36,154 nt of DNA from JAVKFF01 sp040226215 (GCA_040226215.1 JAVKFF010000068.1:1-36154); one strand, 5' to 3'; numbered from the stretch's first letter, positions 7,862 to 15,100 are shown. The notes: generated from the sequence alone by a model not told the origin. Made by a program: numbers and translations.

Positions 7862-8422
7862 TCAGGCCGCCGCGGCCACCTGCCCCTGGTCGCCGGCCAG
7901 CGCCGCCTCGCCGTCGAGCGTGACGGCAATGGCGTGCACGACCGCGGCGATGCGGATGGTGTCCTGGATGGCGTCCTTGGCGACGCCCTTCTTCAGCAGG
8001 ACCTGCTCATGGCTGTCGATGCACATGCCGCAGCCATTCACCGCCGAGACGGCGATCGAGAACAGCTCGAAATCCACCGCGTCGACGCCGGAATTGGCGA
8101 TGACGTTCATGCGCAGCCGGGCCGGCAGCTTGCCGTATTCCGCGTTCGAGGCGAGGTGGATGAAGCGGTAGTAGACATTGTTCATGCCCATGATCGCGGC
8201 GGCGGCCTTCGCCGCGCCGGTCGCCGCGGCGGAGAGGTGCGCCGCGGCGCCGGCGGCGACCGCCCGGATCACCGGGGCGCTGCGCGCGGCCAGCGCGGAG
8301 GCGAGGGCGACGCCCCAGATCTGCTGCTCATTCAGCGTCGGGCTCTGCAGAACATTTGAGAGGTTGAGCTTGAGGTCCTTGGCATAGTCGGGCAGGGCCG
8401 ACTTCAGCTCGGCGATCGACAT
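7862..8422 (-). CDS. ahpD: Alkylhydroperoxidase AhpD
   Basis: AhpD-like protein of 186 residues with the thiol-active CxxC motif NGCGMCIDSHE: Cys131 and Cys134, His138 and an upstream Glu119 in VDFEL, matching the Glu-Cys-Cys-His proton-relay set of mycobacterial AhpD. The usual His inside the CxxC is Met133 here. In that system AhpD passes electrons from a dihydrolipoyl protein to AhpC. The ATG at 8420-8422 is preceded by GAGGAG about 9-10 nt upstream and starts at the conserved MSIAELKSALPDYAKD; a longer in-frame extension has no family similarity. It lies 80 nt downstream of ahpC on the same strand, forming an ahpC-ahpD operon. Confidence 0.94.
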   Translation of the reverse strand: MSIAELKSALPDYAKDLKLNLSNVLQSPTLNEQQIWGVALASALAARSAPVIRAVAAGAAAHLSAAATGAAKAAAAIMGMNNVYYRFIHLASNAEYGKLPARLRMNVIANSGVDAVDFELFSIAVSAVNGCGMCIDSHEQVLLKKGVAKDAIQDTIRIAAVVHAIAVTLDGEAALAGDQGQVAAAA

Positions 8423-8502
8423 GTCGTCGGTCTCCTCGAGAGGATGTGGTTGGATGGTGGCGAAACGGCCGGACGACGACCCGCCGTCCGGCCGGCACGG
8501 GG

Positions 8503-9042
8503 TCACGCGGCCTGCAGGGTGTCCTGGCCCGGCTGCCAGTTGCAGGGGCACAGCTCGTCGGTCTGCAGCGCGTCGAGCACGCGCAGCACCTCCTGCGGGT
8601 TACGGCCGACATTCAGGTCGTTGACCGAGACGAAGCGGATGACGCCGTCCGGGTCGACGATGAAGGTGGCGCGGAGCGCCACTTCCTCCTCCTCTTCGAG
8701 GATGCCGAGCGCGCGGGACAGGTCCTTGCGGATGTCCGAGAGCATCGGAATCTTCAGATCGCTGAGATCCTCGTGGCTGTTCCGCCAGGCGAGGTGGACG
8801 TACTCGTTGTCGGTCGACACGCCATAGACCACGGCCTCGCGGTCGTTGAATTCCTCGGCGAGGTCGCTGAACGCCTTGATCTCCGTCGGGCAGACGAAGG
8901 TGAAGTCCTTCGGCCAGAAGAACACGACCTTCCACTTGCCGGCGTCGGTCTGGCTGTTGATCGAGGCGAAGGCGTTCGCCTGATCGCGCGAGACGCAGGC
9001 CTTGAGGTCGAATTCGGGAAAAGTCTTGCCAATGGTCAGCAT
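8503..9042 (-). CDS. ahpC: Alkyl hydroperoxide reductase AhpC (peroxiredoxin)
   Basis: Two-cysteine peroxiredoxin of 179 residues that reduces H2O2, organic hydroperoxides and peroxynitrite in the cytosol. The peroxidatic Cys51 sits in DFTFVCPTEI. The C-terminal ELCPCNWQPG holds Cys165 and Cys167, the CxC resolving pair seen in the mycobacterial-type AhpC that is reduced by AhpD rather than AhpF, which agrees with ahpD directly downstream. The ATG at 9040-9042 has AGGAG 9 nt upstream. Upstream lies a near-perfect four-tetrad OxyR site at 9115-9151, so peroxide induction by the OxyR encoded at 10430-11368 is expected. Confidence 0.96.
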   Translation of the reverse strand: MLTIGKTFPEFDLKACVSRDQANAFASINSQTDAGKWKVVFFWPKDFTFVCPTEIKAFSDLAEEFNDREAVVYGVSTDNEYVHLAWRNSHEDLSDLKIPMLSDIRKDLSRALGILEEEEEVALRATFIVDPDGVIRFVSVNDLNVGRNPQEVLRVLDALQTDELCPCNWQPGQDTLQAA

Positions 9043-9071
9043 TGCGGGCCGCTCCTGCCGTCGTGTTGCGA

Positions 9072-9077
9072 ATTAGA
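9072..9077 (-). promoter_or_regulatory. Candidate -10 element of ahpC
   Basis: On the minus strand these bases read TCTAAT, one mismatch from TATAAT, about 30 nt upstream of the ahpC start. The matching -35 is poor, which is common at OxyR-activated promoters; the OxyR site ends about 38 bp upstream of this element. Offered as a candidate only. Confidence 0.35.
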
Positions 9078-9114
9078 ACAGGTCCAGATTTTGCCCGAAG
9101 CGCCGATTCTTCAA

Positions 9115-9151
9115 ATCGCATGCTCCTATCGCCGCGATAGGCGGGCGCTAT
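9115..9151. promoter_or_regulatory. OxyR binding site upstream of ahpC
   Basis: The known OxyR consensus is ATAG-N7-CTAT-N7-ATAG-N7-CTAT (37 bp). Here the tetrads are ATCG (9115-9118), CTAT (9126-9129), ATAG (9137-9140) and CTAT (9148-9151), each separated by exactly 7 bp: 15 of 16 defined positions match with perfect spacing. It lies 73-109 bp upstream of ahpC, and an OxyR gene lies 1.3 kb away, so direct OxyR activation of ahpC-ahpD is strongly supported. Confidence 0.88.
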
Positions 9152-9255
9152 GGAGCGGGTCTTGACGTCATAACAGACCAGTTGGTATGTTTGCCGGACA
9201 TCGAGACGGTCACCGCCCACCGGGCGGCGCCGGCGCGCCGAAGGAACTCCTGCCC

Positions 9256-9336
9256 ATGTGGATGACCGCCAATCCTGCGATCACCGGCGACTGCGCCGAG
9301 GCGATGCGCTGCTACGCCGAGCTGCCCGGCGATTAG
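9256..9336 (+). pseudogene. Remnant of a VOC/PhnB-like gene N-terminus
   Basis: A 26-codon open frame reads MWMTANPAITGDCAEAMRCY and then AELPGD before a TAG. The pattern NPxIxxxGxCxEAxxxYxEL resembles the N-terminal strand-helix of PhnB-like VOC proteins, including the intact gene that starts 80 bp downstream (TPCLWFNGNAEEAFQHY). No continuation of the domain follows the stop in any frame that I can see, so this is probably a truncated relict. It might instead be a coincidental short frame. Confidence 0.4.
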
Positions 9337-9416
9337 GCACCCCCTGGATCACCAACTTGCGAGCGTCCGGCCCGAGGGCCGCGTCCCGCCCGCGCCACCA
9401 ACACCGGAGAGAACCC

Positions 9417-9935
9417 ATGTCCGAGATCAAGGCGCTCACCCCCTGCCTCTGGTTCAACGGCAATGCAGAGGAGGCCTTCCAGCACTATCGCGACGTCTTC
9501 ACCGACACCGCCGAGCACAGCGTCAGCCGCATGCCGCCGGGCGAGGACGGCAAGCCGGGAGCGGCGCTGATGATGTCCGTCGCCATCGAGGGGCAGGACC
9601 TGCTGTTCCTCAACGGCCCGCACGAGGCGCCCTTCACCGAGGCCTTCTCGCTGGTCGTCACCTGCCGCGGCCAGGGCGAGCTCGACCGGGTCTGGGAGGC
9701 CCTGCTGGACGGCGGCGAGCCGATGCAATGCGGCTGGCTGAAGGACCGCTTCGGGCTCTGCTGGCAGATCGTGCCCGAGGGCATGGGCGAGATCCTCGGC
9801 GGCCCCGACAAGGCGGGCGCCCAGCGCGCCCTGCAGGCGATGATGGGCATGGTGAAGCTGGACATCCACGCGCTCAGGGCCGCCTATGACGGCGCCGGCG
9901 CCAATACCGGCGCCAATACCGGCGCCGGCGCCTGA
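9417..9935 (+). CDS. VOC superfamily (PhnB/3-demethylubiquinone methyltransferase-like) protein
   Basis: Protein of 172 residues with the PF06983-type VOC fold: LTPCLWFNGNAEEAFQHYRDVF at the N-terminus, then LMMSVAIEGQDLLFLNGP and FSLVVTCRGQGELDRVWEAL, ending in the typical CGWLKDRFGLCWQIVPEGM. Such proteins are annotated as PhnB-like or glyoxalase-related, and biochemical functions are mostly unknown. The ATG at 9417 has GGAGAG about 6-7 nt upstream. The C-terminus is a low-complexity GANTGANTGAGA tail encoded by a 12-bp tandem repeat (9897-9920). DUF1428 follows 12 nt later, indicating a two-gene operon inserted between ahpC-ahpD and oxyR. Confidence 0.88.
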   Translation: MSEIKALTPCLWFNGNAEEAFQHYRDVFTDTAEHSVSRMPPGEDGKPGAALMMSVAIEGQDLLFLNGPHEAPFTEAFSLVVTCRGQGELDRVWEALLDGGEPMQCGWLKDRFGLCWQIVPEGMGEILGGPDKAGAQRALQAMMGMVKLDIHALRAAYDGAGANTGANTGAGA

Positions 9936-9947
9936 GGGAGAACGAGC

Positions 9948-10295
9948 ATGGCCTATGTCGACGCCTACGCCGCTGCGGTGCCCAACGCCAACCGCGCGGC
10001 CTATGTCCGGATGACCGAAACCTCCCGGGAGATTTTCACCGCCAACGGCGCGCTGCAGGTGATCGAGTGCTGGGGCGATGACGTGCCCGAGGGCACCCTC
10101 ACCTCCTTCCCGCTCGCCGTCAAATGCGGTCCTGACGAGACGGTCGTGGTCGGCTGGGTGGTCTGGCCCTCCAAGGCGGTCCGGGACGCGGGAAACGAGA
10201 AGGCGATGGCCGACCCGCGCTTCACCGCCGCGAGCATGCCCTTCGACGGCAAGCGCATGATCTTCGGCGGCTTCGAGGTGATCTCCGGGCTCTGA
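9948..10295 (+). CDS. DUF1428 family protein
   Basis: A 115-residue protein matching the DUF1428 family along its full length: MAYVDAYAAAVPNANRAAYV at the start, VIECWGDDVPEGTLTSFPLA in the middle, and VVGWVVWPSKAVRDAGNEKA with MPFDGKRMIFGGFE near the end. The family has a ferredoxin-like (dimeric alpha/beta barrel) fold and no established function. The ATG is preceded by GGGAG with 7-nt spacing and lies 12 nt after the VOC gene, so the two are probably translated from one message. Co-occurrence of PhnB-like VOC and DUF1428 genes suggests a shared, undefined detoxification or stress role (inference). Confidence 0.9.
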   Translation: MAYVDAYAAAVPNANRAAYVRMTETSREIFTANGALQVIECWGDDVPEGTLTSFPLAVKCGPDETVVVGWVVWPSKAVRDAGNEKAMADPRFTAASMPFDGKRMIFGGFEVISGL

Positions 10296-10429
10296 TCCCG
10301 AAAAGCAGGGCCGGTGCGGTCCCCGGTCCCGCCCTTCGCATGGCACGGTCGCGAATCGGAATTCTTCAAAACAATCGGCAAACGCCTTATCTGGAAAGGT
10401 ACTTTTCCCCTGCTCCGGATACGCCGCCC

Positions 10430-11368
10430 GTGATCGAGCCCATCAACCTGCGTCAGCTCCGCTACCTCGTCGCGGTAGACGATTTCCGCCATTTCGGCCA
10501 GGCTGCGAAGGCGTGCAACGTGTCGCAGCCAAGCCTGTCGGCGCAGATCCGCCAGGTCGAGGAGCGGCTGGGCTTCGCCATCTTCGATCGCGGCCGGCGC
10601 GCCATCGAGCCGACACCGGGCGGCCAGCAGGTGATCGCCCGGGCGAGACGCGTGCTGGCGGAGATGGACCGTCTGGTGGCCGAGACCCTGCCCGGCAATG
10701 CGCCGCTGTCCGGCCCCTTCCATCTCGGCGTCATCCCGACCATCGCGCCCTACCTGCTGCCGCGCATCCTGCCGGCGCTGCGCCGCCTGGCGTCCGACCT
10801 CAAGCTCTACCTGATCGAGGAGACGACCGACCGCCTGCTCGAGCGCCTGCGGCGCGGTACCGTCGACGCCGCCATCCTGGCCCTGCCGATCGATGAGCAG
10901 CGCTTCCGCACGGTCCCGCTCTATGACGAGCCCTTCCTGGCCGCGGTGCCCGGCGACCACCGGCTGGCGACGAGAGAGACGCTGTCGGTCGAGGACCTGA
11001 AGGGCGAAGCGGTCCTGCTGCTCGAGGACGGGCACTGCTTCCGCGACCATGCGTTGGCGGTGTGCCGGCAGGCGGGCACCCGGGATGCCGGCTTCGACGC
11101 GGCCAGCCTGACGACGCTGTGCGAGATGGTCTCCGGCGGCCTCGGCACCACGCTGATCCCCGCGCTCGCCGCCCGGGGCGCGTCGGAGGGCCGGGTCACC
11201 ATCCCCTTCGCCGAGCCGACGCCGTCGCGCCGGGTCGGCTTCGTCTGGCCCGACGGTTCCGGCCGGCGCCGCACCGCCGCCGCGGTCAGCGCCATGTTGC
11301 AAACGCTGGTCCCCGATGCGCTCGGCACGGCGGTGCGGCCCTTGCCAGCCGGCGTTTCGGCCGTATAG
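10430..11368 (+). CDS. oxyR: Hydrogen-peroxide sensing regulator OxyR
   Basis: LysR-family activator of 312 residues. The N-terminal winged helix-turn-helix (LRQLRYLVAVDDFRHFGQAA, then VSQPSLSAQIRQVEERLGF) is followed by the effector domain. The diagnostic redox pair is present: LEDGHCFRD holds Cys203 and AVCRQAG holds Cys212, nine residues apart exactly as Cys199/Cys208 in E. coli OxyR, identifying this as OxyR rather than a generic LysR protein. IPTIAPYLLPRILP is also typical. I place the start at the GTG at 10430 because family similarity begins there; an in-frame ATG at 10340 would add 30 unrelated residues and has no ribosome site. Its likely target, ahpC-ahpD, lies nearby with a matching operator. 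typA follows after 60 nt. Confidence 0.93.
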   Translation: MIEPINLRQLRYLVAVDDFRHFGQAAKACNVSQPSLSAQIRQVEERLGFAIFDRGRRAIEPTPGGQQVIARARRVLAEMDRLVAETLPGNAPLSGPFHLGVIPTIAPYLLPRILPALRRLASDLKLYLIEETTDRLLERLRRGTVDAAILALPIDEQRFRTVPLYDEPFLAAVPGDHRLATRETLSVEDLKGEAVLLLEDGHCFRDHALAVCRQAGTRDAGFDAASLTTLCEMVSGGLGTTLIPALAARGASEGRVTIPFAEPTPSRRVGFVWPDGSGRRRTAAAVSAMLQTLVPDALGTAVRPLPAGVSAV

Positions 11369-11428
11369 TCCGGCCCGCATCCGCAATCTCGACAACCTGT
11401 ATCTTCGTTCCGGAAGGGGCAGTCCGCC

Positions 11429-13270
11429 ATGGATCTGCGCAACATCGCCATTATTGCCCATGTCGATCACGGCAAGACGACGCTGATCGACGTGCTGTTG
11501 CGGCAGTCCGGCGCCTTCCGCGAGGGCCAGCTGGTGGCCGAGCGCGCGCTCGACAGCAGCGACCTGGAGCGCGAGCGCGGCATCACCATCCTGGCCAAGT
11601 GCACGTCGCTGGTCTGGAACGACACGCGCATCAACATCGTCGACACGCCCGGCCACGCCGATTTCGGCGGCGAGGTGGAGCGCATCCTGAACATGGTTGA
11701 CGGTGCCGTCGTCCTGGTGGACGCCGCCGAGGGCCCGCTGCCGCAGACCAAGTTCGTGCTCTCCAAGGCGCTGGCCCAGGGCATCCGCCCGATCGTGCTG
11801 ATCAACAAGATCGACCGTCCCGACGCCCGCCCAGACGAGGTGCTGGACGAGATCTTCGACCTCTTCGTCGCCCTCGACGCGGATGACAACCAGCTCGACT
11901 TCCCGGTGCTCTACGCCTCGGGCAAGGAAGGCTGGGCGGCCGCCGATCTGCAGGCGCCACGCGAGACGATGGCGCCGCTGTTCGATCTCGTGCTGTCCCA
12001 TGTGCCGGCACCGACGGTGGAGCCCGGCACCGCCTTCCGCATGCTCGCCACCACCATCGAGGCGAACCCCTATCTCGGCCGGCTGCTGACCGGCCGCATC
12101 CTCTCGGGCAGTGTCAGGCCCAACCAGGCGATCAAGTCGCTGACCCGCGACGGCGCGCTGATCGAGCACGGCCGCATCTCCAAGGTGCTGGCCTTCCGCG
12201 GCCTGGAGCGCCAGCCCATCGAGGAGGGCGCGGCCGGCGACATCGTCGCCATCGCCGGCCTTTCCGAGGCCACGGTGGCCGACACGATCTGCGATCCGGC
12301 GGTCGTCGCGGCGGTGGCCGCGCAACCGATCGACCCGCCGACGCTCTCGATGACCTTCTCGGTCAATGACGGGCCGCTCGCCGGCACCGAGGGCGACAAG
12401 GTGACGAGCCGGGTGATCCGCGCCCGCCTGTTCCGCGAGACCGAGGGCAATGTCGCCCTCAAGGTCGCCGAGACCGAGCAGAAGGACACCTTCGAGGTGT
12501 TCGGGCGGGGCGAGCTGCAGCTCGCCATCCTGATCGAGACCATGCGCCGCGAGGGCTTCGAACTGGTCATCGGCCGGCCGCGCGTGGTCTTCCGCAGCGA
12601 CCCGCAATCCGGCCAGCGGCTGGAGCCGGTGGAGGAGGTGCAGGTCGACGTCGACGAGGAGTTCACCGGCACCGTCGTGCAGAAGCTTTCCGAGCGGCGC
12701 GGCGAGCTGATGGACATGCGTCCCTCCGGCGGCGGCAAGCAGCGCCTGATCATGCACGTGCCGACCCGCGGCCTGATCGGCTACCACTCCGACTTTCTCA
12801 CCGACACGCGCGGCACCGGCATCATGTATCGCCTGTTCCACGCCTATGTGCCCTACAAGGGCCCGATCGCCGCGCGCCGCACCGGCGTCTTGATCGCCAA
12901 CGCCGAGGGCGAGGCGGTGGCTTACGCGCTGTGGAATCTGGAGGATCGCGGGCCGATGTTCATCCAGCCGCAGACACGCGTCTATGCCGGCATGGTGGTG
13001 GGTGAGCACACCCGCGGCAACGATCTCGAGGTCAACGTGCTGAAGGGCAAGCAGCTGACCAATATCCGCGCCGCCGGCAAGGACGACGCCGTGCGCCTGA
13101 CCCCGCCGGTGGAGATGACGCTGGAGAAGGCGCTGGCCTTCATCAATGACGACGAGGTGGTCGAGATCACGCCCAAGTCGATCCGCCTGCGCAAGGCGAT
13201 CCTCGACACCCACGAGCGCAAGCGCGCCAGCCGCCGGACGGACGCCGAGGAGCAGGCCAGGGCGTCCTAG
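11429..13270 (+). CDS. typA: Ribosome-associated translational GTPase TypA/BipA
   Basis: Translation-factor GTPase of 613 residues, the usual TypA length. The G domain shows AHVDHGKTTL (P-loop), RERGITI (switch I), DTPGHADFGGEVER (switch II) and NKIDRPDARP (NKxD). Then follow EF-G-like domains II, III and V and the BipA-specific C-terminus containing RGLIGYHSDFLTDTRGTGI. TypA acts on the ribosome in 50S assembly and stress adaptation. The ATG at 11429 begins directly at MDLRNIAIIAHVDHGK. It is preceded by oxyR (60-nt gap) and followed by a 474-bp gap; the near neighbourhood of a stress regulator may allow read-through from oxyR. Confidence 0.97.
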   Translation: MDLRNIAIIAHVDHGKTTLIDVLLRQSGAFREGQLVAERALDSSDLERERGITILAKCTSLVWNDTRINIVDTPGHADFGGEVERILNMVDGAVVLVDAAEGPLPQTKFVLSKALAQGIRPIVLINKIDRPDARPDEVLDEIFDLFVALDADDNQLDFPVLYASGKEGWAAADLQAPRETMAPLFDLVLSHVPAPTVEPGTAFRMLATTIEANPYLGRLLTGRILSGSVRPNQAIKSLTRDGALIEHGRISKVLAFRGLERQPIEEGAAGDIVAIAGLSEATVADTICDPAVVAAVAAQPIDPPTLSMTFSVNDGPLAGTEGDKVTSRVIRARLFRETEGNVALKVAETEQKDTFEVFGRGELQLAILIETMRREGFELVIGRPRVVFRSDPQSGQRLEPVEEVQVDVDEEFTGTVVQKLSERRGELMDMRPSGGGKQRLIMHVPTRGLIGYHSDFLTDTRGTGIMYRLFHAYVPYKGPIAARRTGVLIANAEGEAVAYALWNLEDRGPMFIQPQTRVYAGMVVGEHTRGNDLEVNVLKGKQLTNIRAAGKDDAVRLTPPVEMTLEKALAFINDDEVVEITPKSIRLRKAILDTHERKRASRRTDAEEQARAS

Positions 13271-13336
13271 GGGCAGCGTCGTCGACGGCGAGGACGGGCC
13301 CGAGATCCCTGTGTGTTGGGGATGTGTCAGTATGGG

Positions 13337-13401
13337 GCGGGCGGGAGATCGTGAGATCCCAGGTCGTTTGAGACCGTGAGCCGGCTGCGATCCCCGCCCG
13401 C
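13337..13401. other. Long stem-loop element of unknown function
   Basis: Positions 13337-13351 (GCGGGCGGGAGATCG) pair with 13388-13401 (CGATCCCCGCCCGC) over 14 bp with a single bulged base. The 36-nt interior contains a second small hairpin (GGTC at 13362-13365 with GACC at 13372-13375). It begins 66 bp downstream of typA, so it may contribute to termination, but there is no T-tract. It could also be the non-coding end of a mobile element whose relict coding start lies at 13474. Confidence 0.5.
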
Positions 13402-13473
13402 GTACCGTTACCCGAACCTGAACAGTTGCTGGAGGCCGTGTTGGCGGACCTCGTAGCACAAGGGACAGGAGCC

Positions 13474-13568
13474 ATGGGCATACGCCTGTGCGCGATCGGA
13501 TGCGACGTTTCCAAGCACACCCTGCGAGAGGGCCATCGCCCGGGCCATCGAGGCCGAGCCTGCCCACA
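13474..13568 (+). pseudogene. Possible relict of an IS110-type transposase N-terminus
   Basis: From the ATG at 13474 (AGGA 3-6 nt upstream) the translation reads MGIRLCAIGCDVSKHTLREG. The GCDVSKHTL stretch recalls the G(I/C)DVSKxxL motif that opens the DEDD domain of IS110-family transposases, whose Asp is catalytic. After about 20 codons the similarity stops; a frame change would continue as RAIARAIEAEPAHTA, and no further transposase motif is seen. The match is short, so this is a weak call; the end coordinate is approximate. Confidence 0.25.
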
Positions 13569-13632
13569 CCGCCGGCCAAAACTGACAACGCCTCAACACA
13601 GTTGCCTGGTCGGCAGCGCACCAATTCGTGCT

Positions 13633-13721
13633 GCGCACGGGACGACGATGAATTCATCCGAAAACAACGGTGTCGTCCCGGGCGCGATGCGGCGCGAAGT
13701 GCCGCTTCGCAGACCCGGGAC
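13633..13721. repeat. Palindromic repeat cluster, CGTCCCGG family, copy 3
   Basis: CGGGACGAC (13638-13646) is an exact inverse of GTCGTCCCG (13672-13680), around an interior that includes ATGAATTCAT. GTCGTCCCGGG also pairs with CCCGGGAC ending at 13721, with GCGGCGCGAAG/CTTCGC pairing inside. Nested pairing options make this a composite element. It resembles the copies at 7409-7525 and sits just downstream of the deoC stop. Confidence 0.6.
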
Positions 13722-13744
13722 CTCCAGCCCGTCCTCTCAGCCCC

Positions 13745-14776
13745 TCACGCCATGGCGTGGTGGTCGAGGGCGGCGTAGCGGCCGGTGACGAAGTGCTCGA
13801 GCTGGCGCTCGATGTCGCCGAGCAGGGAGGAGGCGCCGAAGCGGAACAGGCCAGGCTCCAGCCAGGGGCGGCCAAGCTCCTCCTTCATCAGGAACTGGTA
13901 GGCCATGGCGTCTTTGGCGGTGGAGATGCCGCCGGCCGGCTTGAAGCCGACGATGTGGCCGGTCATCTCGCGATAGGCGCGGATCGCCCGCACCATGGTG
14001 AGGGAGACGGGCAGGGTGGCGTTGACGCCCTCCTTGCCGGTGGAGGTCTTGATGAAATCAGCCCCGGCCATCATGGCGACGAACGAGGCCCGGGCCACGG
14101 CGCGCAGGGTCTTCAGGTCGCCGGTCGCCAGGATCGCCTTCAGATGGGCCTCGCCGCAGGCCGCCTTGTAGGTGCGGACCTCGTTGTAGAGCGCCGACCA
14201 GTTGCCGGTCAGCGCATGTTCCCGGGTGATGACGATGTCGATCTCCCGCGCCCCGGCGGCGACCGAGGCCTCGATCTCCTTGATCTTCAGGCCGAGCGGC
14301 GACAGGCCGGCCGGGAAGCCGGTGGACACGGCGGCGACCGGGATGCCGCTGCCCGCCAGCGCCGCCACGGCGGTCTCGACATAGCGGTGGTAGACGCACA
14401 CCGCACCCGTGGTGATGCCGAGGCCGCCGACCCCCAGCGCCTCGACAAGGTCGTGGCGCAGCGGCGTGCGGGCCTTGGCGCAGAGCCGGCGCACCCTGCC
14501 GGCGGTGTCGTCGCCGGCCAGCGTCGTCAGGTCGATGCAGGTGATCGCCTTCAGCAGCCAGGCCGCCTGCCACTGCTTCTTCACCGTGCGCCTGGTCGCC
14601 AGCGTCGCCGTCCGCCGCTCGACGGCCGACAGGTTGACGCGCACCCGTTCCACCGCGTCGAGGTCGAGATCGCTGCCGGGATTGGCCGGGTGGGCGGGCG
14701 GGGGATCGTTTCCGGCCATGGTGCCGAAGGGTGTCTGCGGACGCAGGATCCTCGCGGACTTCTCTGATTGAGCCAT
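13745..14776 (-). CDS. deoC: Deoxyribose-phosphate aldolase (long form)
   Basis: Class I aldolase splitting 2-deoxyribose-5-phosphate into acetaldehyde and glyceraldehyde-3-phosphate. The product of 343 residues is of the long type, compared with about 220-260 for short bacterial DeoC, with an N-terminal extension before the barrel. Barrel motifs are present: CIDLTTLAGDDT, GFPAGLSPLGLKIKEIEASV, EIDIVI, the Schiff-base region AGADFIKTSTGK and the second essential Lys in VGFKPAGGI. The ATG at 14774-14776 (MAQSEKSARILRP) has AGAGAAG upstream; an ATG at 14719 is an alternative. It is separated from punA by a small-protein gene on the opposite strand and an AT-rich promoter-like gap, so it probably has its own promoter. 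It supplies acetaldehyde that the ALDH16 enzyme could oxidise. Confidence 0.95.
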   Translation of the reverse strand: MAQSEKSARILRPQTPFGTMAGNDPPPAHPANPGSDLDLDAVERVRVNLSAVERRTATLATRRTVKKQWQAAWLLKAITCIDLTTLAGDDTAGRVRRLCAKARTPLRHDLVEALGVGGLGITTGAVCVYHRYVETAVAALAGSGIPVAAVSTGFPAGLSPLGLKIKEIEASVAAGAREIDIVITREHALTGNWSALYNEVRTYKAACGEAHLKAILATGDLKTLRAVARASFVAMMAGADFIKTSTGKEGVNATLPVSLTMVRAIRAYREMTGHIVGFKPAGGISTAKDAMAYQFLMKEELGRPWLEPGLFRFGASSLLGDIERQLEHFVTGRYAALDHHAMA

Positions 14777-14879
14777 TGTGCTTCTCTGTACGTTTCCGGC
14801 CGCAATCATCTCACTACGGCGTCGCCGTTTCCATCGCCGATGAGAACATCGATCTCGACAGCAAACGCCGAATCATTTA

Positions 14880-14925
14880 ATAGAATTACTAGTTTATAAA
14901 ACATTTATTAATTGCATACAGGAGT
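14880..14925 (+). promoter_or_regulatory. AT-rich promoter region and ribosome site of the small Cys protein
   Basis: In this high-GC window the stretch 14868-14920 is strikingly AT-rich (CGAATCATTTAATAGAATTA and onward), with TATAAA near 14894 and TTTATTAATTG near 14904. A GGAG at 14921-14924 lies 8 nt before the ATG at 14933. The exact -35/-10 pair cannot be fixed by eye. The rest of the gap between deoC and this gene shows no other feature. Confidence 0.45.
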
Positions 14926-14932
14926 ATTCACG

Positions 14933-15100
14933 ATGCCCGAATATCGGCGCCGGAATGGAAGCGATACCTGGCACTGGTGCACCAACTGTTCGAACTGGCC
15001 GACCTCCGATTATGAAAGTCGGCAGTCGAAGCCGACATCCGGCGAGCTGGATAACGAGTGCCAGGCGAAGGAGCGGTCCGGCACCTGTCGGACCCGCTAG
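14933..15100 (+). CDS. Small cysteine-rich (zinc-ribbon-like) protein
   Basis: A 55-residue protein beginning MPEYRRRNGSDTWHWCTNCS. It has Cys16-x2-Cys19 in WHWCTNCSNWPTS and Cys43-x8-Cys52 in the C-terminal part (KPTSGELDNEC, then SGTC), a spacing compatible with a small metal-binding knuckle pair. I recall similar unnamed small proteins in other proteobacteria with CxxC at the second knuckle; here residue 40 is Asp where a Cys would complete it. I cannot name a family or function. A good Shine-Dalgarno (GGAG, 8 nt) and an AT-rich promoter support expression. Its TAG stop overlaps the convergent punA stop: the four bases CTAG at 15097-15100 serve both genes. Confidence 0.75.
   Translation: MPEYRRRNGSDTWHWCTNCSNWPTSDYESRQSKPTSGELDNECQAKERSGTCRTR

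Larger units (their letters stand above)
13271..13744. other. 474-bp gap between typA and deoC: structured element, IS110-like start and palindromes
   Basis: No intact gene is supported here. In order the gap holds a weak hairpin (ATCCC/GGGAT near 13304-13325), a strong long-range stem at 13337-13401, a short frame starting at 13474 whose first residues look like an IS110-type transposase N-terminus, and a cluster of CGTCCCGG-type palindromes at 13633-13721. The gap separates two convergent genes. Confidence 0.6.

Noticed and set aside
10358..10405. A possible OxyR autoregulatory site upstream of oxyR, sharing ATTCTTCAAA with the ahpC promoter
   Set aside because: Tetrads after the first (ATCG) match the consensus at only about half the positions, so the site is not convincing; the shared 10-mer alone is not informative.
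10001..13657. A 1218-codon open frame on the minus strand across DUF1428, oxyR and typA
   Set aside because: It is antisense to genes with clear family motifs, its translation is low-complexity and Arg/His/Gly/Asp-rich, and high G+C removes stop codons in this frame.
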